From positions 1-47,647 of the forward strand of contig ONKE01000035.1 of the NCBI GenBank assembly GCA_900318355.1: a DNA stretch of 47,647 nucleotides, written 5' to 3'. Under the pieces are notes generated by a model. The model was not told where the DNA came from. It saw only the letters and a program-made list of their open reading frames with translations, and made no database searches. Shown here in pieces: positions 42,870 to 47,647 of this stretch; the stretch's first letter is position 1; each line of letters starts with the position of its first letter. Made by a program: the position numbers and the translations under genes. The stretch is from an uncultured Bacteroidales bacterium (GTDB lineage Bacteria; Bacteroidota; Bacteroidia; Bacteroidales; UBA932).

Positions 42870-44711
42870 ATGGCAAAGACAGTAAGAAAGAATTTCCCCG
42901 TCGAGGGAATGGGCTGCGCGGCATGCGTCGCCCGTGTCGAAAATACGCTCAAAGGCTGCCCCGGAGTCGAAAACGCCTCGGTGAGCCTTGCTTCCAACAG
43001 CGCTCAGGTCGACTATGACCCGGGAGTGACATCCGGAAAAAAACTGCGCGAGGCCGTCCAGGCCGCCGGTTACGACCTTCTGGTCGGCGAGGATGAAGAC
43101 GAGCCTGCCCCGGAAGACGAGGCTGACCGAAGACGGGAAGATGTATATTCCTCGTTGAAACGCGATGCGATCGCGGCGGCCGTTCTCGCGGCGCTCGTGA
43201 TGCTGCTCGCCATGGGCTTCAAGCCCTTCCATGGCCGTGGGATCGCCATGGCAGTCCTTGCAGGGACGGCCGTTTTCTGGTGCGGACGCCGTTTTATCGT
43301 CACGGCTTGGAACCAGGCCCGCCACGTCAGCGCCAACATGGACACCCTGGTCGCGCTTTCGACCTGTATCTCCTTCTTTTTCAGTTTGTTCAATCTGGCT
43401 TTCCCCGGAGTATGGACCAGCCGCGGCCTGGAGGCTCATCTGTATTTCGAGTCTTCGGCCATGATAGTGGCGTTCATCCTTCTGGGCCGGCTCCTCGAAG
43501 AAAAGGCCAAGCATGGCACCACGGCTGCAATCCGCGCCCTGAAAGGCCTTCAGCCCAAAGAGGTGAATGTCAGGCCGGGAGATATCGTCGACATCGCCCC
43601 GGGCTCGCGCATCCCTGCAGACGGCACGGTGGTCGAAGGCAGCTCCACGGTGGACGAAAGCATGATGACAGGGGAACCGGTTCCTGCTGAAAAGGGGCCC
43701 GGCTCGGTCGTGTACGCCGGCACCATCAACCAGGCGGGCTCTTTCCGCATGCGCGCCGACAAGACCGGCTCCGAGACCATGCTCGCCGCGATTATCCGCA
43801 TGGTGCAGGACGCCCAGGGCAGCAAAGCCCGCATCCAGAGGACGGTGGACAAAGTCGCCGCTGTTTTCGTTCCCGTCATTATCGGCATTTCCCTGCTCAC
43901 GCTTGTGGCCTGGATAGTCCTGATGCCGGGAGAAGGCCTTGCAATGGGGCTTCTGTCCATGGTCACGGTGCTCGTCATCGCCTGTCCGTGCTCCCTGGGC
44001 CTCGCCACGCCGACCGCAATTATCGCCGGTATCGGCAATGCCGCATCCAAAGGAATTCTCGTAAAGGACGCCGACAGCCTCCAGACCGCCCGGCGCGTCG
44101 ATACGGTGGTGCTTGACAAGACCGGCACGCTCACCGTAGGCCGCATCGACGACCTGGGCGAAGACCGTCTCAAGCCGACTTCAGTGGCTGCGGTTGCCGA
44201 GCTTCGCCGCCGCGGACTTGCCGTCCACATGATGTCGGGCGACGAACCGGGCCGCGCCGCGGCAATAGCCGCAGAGGCCGGAGTCGACGATTTCCGCTCG
44301 CGCTGCCTCCCTGCCGACAAGGCCGACTACATATCAGCCCTTAAGGCCGAGGGCCATACCGTTGCCATGGTGGGCGACGGCATCAACGACAGTGCCGCCC
44401 TGGCCCGTGCCGACCTCAGCGTCGCAATGGGCAGCGGAACCGACATCGCCATGGACGCCGCCATGGTGACCCTTGTGACATCCGACCTGCAAAAGATTCC
44501 GCAGCTGATAGACCTCTCGCGCAGGACCGACCGCATAATCAAGGAAAACCTGTTCTGGGCCTTTTTCTACAACGTCCTGGCCGTCCCCCTTGCCGCCGGA
44601 GTGCTTTATCCGGTATGCGGGTTTATGGTCAGCCCCATGGTCGGAGCGGCCTGCATGGCGCTGAGTTCGGTCTGCGTCGTCTGCAACAGCCTTCGCCTGC
44701 GTCGGGGTTAG
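42870..44711 (+). CDS. copA: Copper-type P1B ATPase apparently lacking the N-domain
   Basis: 613 residues from ATG 42870 ([11 protein letters not shown]); about 120 shorter than one-HMA CopA proteins. The HMA domain has GMGCAAC (C16, C19). Eight membrane helices include the transport motif CPC (C372, C374). The actuator loop has TGEP (267-270), the phosphorylated Asp is D416 in DKTGT, and '[12 protein letters not shown]' is at 500-511. Only about 33 residues separate 'DKTGTLT' (416-422) from 'MSGDEPG' (455-461), where the nucleotide-binding domain with the His-Pro motif should lie; that domain is absent. Flanks are in frame with no stop. It may be a pump with altered ATP use, a non-pumping copper binder or an assembly deletion. 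Confidence 0.87.
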   Translation: MAKTVRKNFPVEGMGCAACVARVENTLKGCPGVENASVSLASNSAQVDYDPGVTSGKKLREAVQAAGYDLLVGEDEDEPAPEDEADRRREDVYSSLKRDAIAAAVLAALVMLLAMGFKPFHGRGIAMAVLAGTAVFWCGRRFIVTAWNQARHVSANMDTLVALSTCISFFFSLFNLAFPGVWTSRGLEAHLYFESSAMIVAFILLGRLLEEKAKHGTTAAIRALKGLQPKEVNVRPGDIVDIAPGSRIPADGTVVEGSSTVDESMMTGEPVPAEKGPGSVVYAGTINQAGSFRMRADKTGSETMLAAIIRMVQDAQGSKARIQRTVDKVAAVFVPVIIGISLLTLVAWIVLMPGEGLAMGLLSMVTVLVIACPCSLGLATPTAIIAGIGNAASKGILVKDADSLQTARRVDTVVLDKTGTLTVGRIDDLGEDRLKPTSVAAVAELRRRGLAVHMMSGDEPGRAAAIAAEAGVDDFRSRCLPADKADYISALKAEGHTVAMVGDGINDSAALARADLSVAMGSGTDIAMDAAMVTLVTSDLQKIPQLIDLSRRTDRIIKENLFWAFFYNVLAVPLAAGVLYPVCGFMVSPMVGAACMALSSVCVVCNSLRLRRG

Positions 44712-44713
44712 AG

Positions 44714-46909
44714 TTACGGCAAGTCGGCCCTGTGGAGGAACGGGGCCCGCAGGAAGCGCGTCGACCCGTCGGCAAATTGGACCTGGAAAGATGAGAAATC
44801 GTCGTTCGCGGCAAGGATGACCCCCTCTCCGAAAATATCGTGGACCACGGTCTCGCCTATGCTGAACGGGCTGTTGTAGGCGTTCCTGTCGGCCGCGAAT
44901 CCGTCTGCGACCTCGAATGAGCCGCCCTTTGCGGGCCTGATGTCAGGAACATACGATTCTTCGTCCAGGACGTGGACCATGTTGCGGGTCCCGCGCCATA
45001 GCGACTCCGGGATAGTCCCTTCGAGCACGACCATGTCGCGCCGTATTTCGTCGAGGAAACGCGATGGGTACTTGCTCATCTTCGTGGCCACGTTGTAGCC
45101 CTCGGACTCCGAGAGGAACAGCGCGTTTTCCGCACGCGTCACTGCCACGTACATCAGGCGCCTTTCCTCTTCCTCGCCGTTTTTCTTCCATTCCCGGATC
45201 GTGCGCATGTTTGGGAAAATGCCCTCGCTCAGACCCGTGATGAAGACGTAGGGGAACTCCAGCCCCTTGGCCTGGTGGATGGTCATCATTTTGAGCGAGC
45301 CCGTGTCCTGGCGATAGTCGGCGTTGGTGTAGAGGGCGATGTCCTGAAGATATTCCACCAGCGTAGGCTCTTCCTCCGCGTGGCTTTGCTCGTAGAAGCG
45401 CATGCTGGCGAGCAGTTCGTCGAGGTTTTCCAGACGTTCTTCGTCCTGGTCTTCGCGCAGCGCCTTCTTGTAGAGGCTCCCTTCCAGGATGCGGTTGGCA
45501 AGGTCGGATATCGTCGAAGTCTCCACGTGGGCGCGGCCGTCTTCAATGAGCCGGACAAACTCCGAAGCCGAGGCTTTCCCCATTTCGCCGTGGTGGGCGA
45601 GAAGGGCTCGATATAGCGACGTGTCTTCGCTCAGCGCATAGGACCGGAGCGAGTCGAGGAAAGACCTCCCGAGTTTGCGTGACGGCGTGTTGATTATCCG
45701 AAGCAGCGACACGTCGTCATCCGGCTGGACGAGCAGCCTCAGATATGCCAGGGTGTCTTTAATCTCCTTGCGCTCGAAAAAGCGCGTTCCGCCCCATATG
45801 GAATAGCTTATCCCCGCATTGAGCAGGGCCTGCTCCAGGGCGCGTGACTGCCACGAACTGCGGTAGAGAATGGCGATTTCGCGGCTTGAGGCGCCGCTTT
45901 CAACGAGGGCGCGTATGCGGCCGACGATCCATTCCATCTCTTCTGATTCGGTCTTGCCGTGGAAATGGATCACCGGGACTCCGTCGGCGCGGCGGGTGAA
46001 GAGGTCTTTGGGGATGCGGTTGCGGTTGTTGGCAATTACGCAGTTGGCTATATCCAGGATCCCGGGCGTGCTGCGGTAGTTTTCGTCCAGGATTATGTCG
46101 CGGTCGGAGGCGAACTCCACGAACCTGGCCGGCTTGGCGCCCCGCCATTCGTAGATGCATTGGTCAGGGTCTCCGACCACGAAGAGGTTGCGGTGGCGTG
46201 CCGCAAGCTTTTCGATGAGGTTCCAGTCGTCCAGGTTGCAGTCCTGCGCCTCGTCCACCATGATGTAGTTGAGGGCCTCCTGCCAGGCCGTGCGGGCGTC
46301 TTCGAAGCGGTCGAGGATAAACAGCGTGAAGTTCATCAGGTCGTCGAAGTCCAGCGCCCAGTTCTTCATCTGGCGGGAAACGTAGCATGCCAGGTTTCCG
46401 CCGCGCATGTGGTCCGTGATTACGGAGCCCGGGAGCATGTAGGCCTCGATATAGCCATTGAGCGCTTTTTCCGCCCCGATGCCCTCGAGAAACAGTTTTA
46501 CGGTCTTTTCGGTGCGCTTAAGTCCGAGTTCGTCCATGCATTCCTTGGCCAGGGCCTTGGAGTCTTCCTCGTCGAGGATGGTGAAGGATTTCGGGAATCC
46601 CAGACGGTAAATCTCCTTGCGCAGGAACTTGACGCAGAATCCGTGAAGGGTGCAGACGAAATCGTTGTAGTCGCCGCTTTTGACCATTGCGGCGATGCGC
46701 TGCCGCATTTCGGACGCGGCCTTGTTGGTGAAGGTCAGGCAGAGGATATTGGCCGGGTCGATGCCCAGGACATTGACCAGATATGCGTAGCGGTGGGTAA
46801 GGGCTTTTGTTTTGCCCGTCCCGGCGCCGGCGATTACGCGAATGCGGCCTTCGGTGGTCTGGACGGCCTCCCGCTGGCGTATGTTAAGGTCTGAGAGAAG
46901 GTCTTTCAT
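44714..46909 (-). CDS. UvrD/PcrA-type SF1A DNA helicase
   Basis: 731 residues. A 3'-5' helicase for DNA repair. Walker A is 'AGAGTGKT' (27-34), motif II 'VDEAQD' (about 218), motif III 'VVGDPDQCIYEWRGA' (about 245), motif IV 'ENYRSTPGI' (about 275), motif V 'MTIHQAKGLEFPYVFI' (about 547) and motif VI 'EEERRLMYVAVTRAE' (about 587). The C-terminal Tudor-like piece 'GETVVHDIFGEGVIL' is as in PcrA/UvrD. Its start overlaps the stop of the nicotinamidase gene by 4 bp, and its stop is 2 bp from the convergent copper ATPase stop. Confidence 0.93.
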   Translation of the reverse strand: MKDLLSDLNIRQREAVQTTEGRIRVIAGAGTGKTKALTHRYAYLVNVLGIDPANILCLTFTNKAASEMRQRIAAMVKSGDYNDFVCTLHGFCVKFLRKEIYRLGFPKSFTILDEEDSKALAKECMDELGLKRTEKTVKLFLEGIGAEKALNGYIEAYMLPGSVITDHMRGGNLACYVSRQMKNWALDFDDLMNFTLFILDRFEDARTAWQEALNYIMVDEAQDCNLDDWNLIEKLAARHRNLFVVGDPDQCIYEWRGAKPARFVEFASDRDIILDENYRSTPGILDIANCVIANNRNRIPKDLFTRRADGVPVIHFHGKTESEEMEWIVGRIRALVESGASSREIAILYRSSWQSRALEQALLNAGISYSIWGGTRFFERKEIKDTLAYLRLLVQPDDDVSLLRIINTPSRKLGRSFLDSLRSYALSEDTSLYRALLAHHGEMGKASASEFVRLIEDGRAHVETSTISDLANRILEGSLYKKALREDQDEERLENLDELLASMRFYEQSHAEEEPTLVEYLQDIALYTNADYRQDTGSLKMMTIHQAKGLEFPYVFITGLSEGIFPNMRTIREWKKNGEEEERRLMYVAVTRAENALFLSESEGYNVATKMSKYPSRFLDEIRRDMVVLEGTIPESLWRGTRNMVHVLDEESYVPDIRPAKGGSFEVADGFAADRNAYNSPFSIGETVVHDIFGEGVILAANDDFSSFQVQFADGSTRFLRAPFLHRADLP

Positions 46910-47493
46910 GCAAGGCGGATGCCTTCGGCCTCCATGGCGGCGAGAGCCCCCTCGTGTCCCTTGGGATCCACCCAGCCTATTGCATCGCGAAGGACGATGA
47001 CCTCGTAGCCGGCGGCCTTGAGGTCTTCAGAGGTCTGGCGGACGCAGAATTCAGTGGCGATGCCGCACACATAAACGCGGCGGATTTCCATCGTGTCGAG
47101 TACGTCGCCAAGGCTCTGCCCGGCTTCGTTGATGCCCTCGAAACCGGAGTATTGCTCCTTGTCGGCCTTGTAGCCCTTGTAGAAGGTGAATTCTTCGCTT
47201 ACGTAGGGTTTGAGGCTGTCGTGGACTTCGTCACCGCGGGTGCCTTGAACGCAGTGCGGCGGCCAGGGACCGCCCTGGGCCTTGAAGGAACAATGGTCGG
47301 CGGGATGATGGTCGCACACGAAAAGTATCGGGAAACGGGATTGTATGACTTCCGGGCCTTCAAGTTTTTCGGAAGTCATCCTGTCTATGAAACGGAGGCT
47401 TTCGGCCACGGCCTCTTCGGCATGGCCGCATGCCATGGTTCCGTCAATAAAGTCGTAGAGCATGTCCACGACAACCAGCGCAGTGTCTTTCAT
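46906..47493 (-). CDS. pncA: Nicotinamidase (isochorismatase superfamily)
   Basis: 195 residues from ATG 47493 (MKDTALVVVDMLYDF). It hydrolyses nicotinamide to nicotinate for NAD salvage. The catalytic triad is D10, K104 and C148 ('GIATEFCV'). The metal site is 'CDHHPADHCSF' (D61, H63, H67), and 'KADKEQYSGF' contacts the substrate. All features fit PncA rather than other isochorismatase relatives. It is translationally coupled to the downstream helicase gene. Its own promoter region shows no perfect TAnnTTTG. Confidence 0.93.
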   Translation of the reverse strand: MKDTALVVVDMLYDFIDGTMACGHAEEAVAESLRFIDRMTSEKLEGPEVIQSRFPILFVCDHHPADHCSFKAQGGPWPPHCVQGTRGDEVHDSLKPYVSEEFTFYKGYKADKEQYSGFEGINEAGQSLGDVLDTMEIRRVYVCGIATEFCVRQTSEDLKAAGYEVIVLRDAIGWVDPKGHEGALAAMEAEGIRLA

Positions 47494-47505
47494 TCCAGTA
47501 AGCAT

Positions 47506-47647
47506 ATATTTTGCGCAAGTTACAAAAAAAGCCCGTTTCCTGCAATCAATAGTTCGTTAATTTTATAGATTTTACGCCACGGCGCGAACGCCGTAGAATA
47601 AGAGTTCTTTGAAATCAGTGTTATTTAATCGCAAGTTCGCGTGTTTC
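47506..47647. other. Right-edge spacer with a perfect hairpin; possible start of an RNA operon leader
   Basis: 142 bp of AT-rich spacer with no ORF. A perfect stem acggcg-cgaa-cgccgt lies at 47579-47594. The text 'agagttctttgaaatc' (about 47601-47616) resembles the boxA-like leader seen upstream of Bacteroidota rRNA operons, so an rRNA operon could begin just outside the window. This is a weak guess from one short phrase. Confidence 0.2.

Noticed and set aside
42707-42997. N-terminal extension of DnaK
   Set aside because: DnaK proteins start at [14 protein letters not shown], which is preceded by AAAGGAG; the extra residues have no family match.

Overview
The window reads as chromosomal DNA of a GC-rich member of the Bacteroidales (Bacteroidota). 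The evidence is the many Bacteroidota-type promoters (-7 element TAnnTTTG, sometimes with TTG or TTTG 19-20 bp upstream) and the gene families present: BACON and DUF4988 lipoproteins, DUF4293, a membrane-anchored AraC protein, a membrane LytTR protein and YitT pairs. Most genes are ordinary housekeeping genes, tightly packed, often with 4-bp ATGA overlaps. I saw no tRNA or rRNA gene, CRISPR array, prophage or insertion sequence. Genus and species cannot be read from the sequence.

Left part (1-15.2 kb). Two tandem Big_2-type surface lipoproteins (the first cut by the window edge) are followed on the minus strand by a membrane LytTR regulator-cysK-cysE operon. A plus-strand fatty acid cluster comes next (fabH, FabK-type enoyl reductase, fabF, fabZ). 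After a short repeat-like intergenic stretch lie a divergent DUF4293 membrane protein and nucleoside phosphorylase pair, then a membrane metallophosphoesterase, a diacylglycerol-kinase-family lipid kinase and a PlsC-like acyltransferase.

Middle (15.2-31.6 kb). A 41-residue small ORF with its own promoter and a perfect palindrome sits downstream of a ClpA/ClpC-type ATPase. Divergent from the ATPase are gyrA, a TPR protein and an S66 LD-carboxypeptidase that ends in a clean terminator. The terminator abuts a collapsed histidine-phosphatase pseudogene. Then come phoH and a CapA-like protein (minus strand), and a plus-strand run: SPOR lipoprotein, an M28-fold protein lacking most metal ligands fused to a TonB-C domain, leuS, and two YitT paralogues.

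Right part (31.6-47.6 kb). An accessory surface-protein island carries two large lipoproteins that share a C-terminal propeller on unrelated stalks, a secreted metallo-beta-lactamase-fold protein, a small lipoprotein and a membrane AraC regulator. The second propeller has a different codon style from the rest of its gene. Then follow rluA-like and dnaK (minus strand), a divergent copper P-type ATPase that seems to lack its whole nucleotide-binding domain, a UvrD/PcrA helicase and a nicotinamidase.

The most unusual items are the N-domain-less copper ATPase, the M28 pseudo-peptidase-TonB fusion, the small ORF with a palindromic operator-like site, the mosaic propeller lipoprotein, and the sigma-54-like sequence in front of dnaK.
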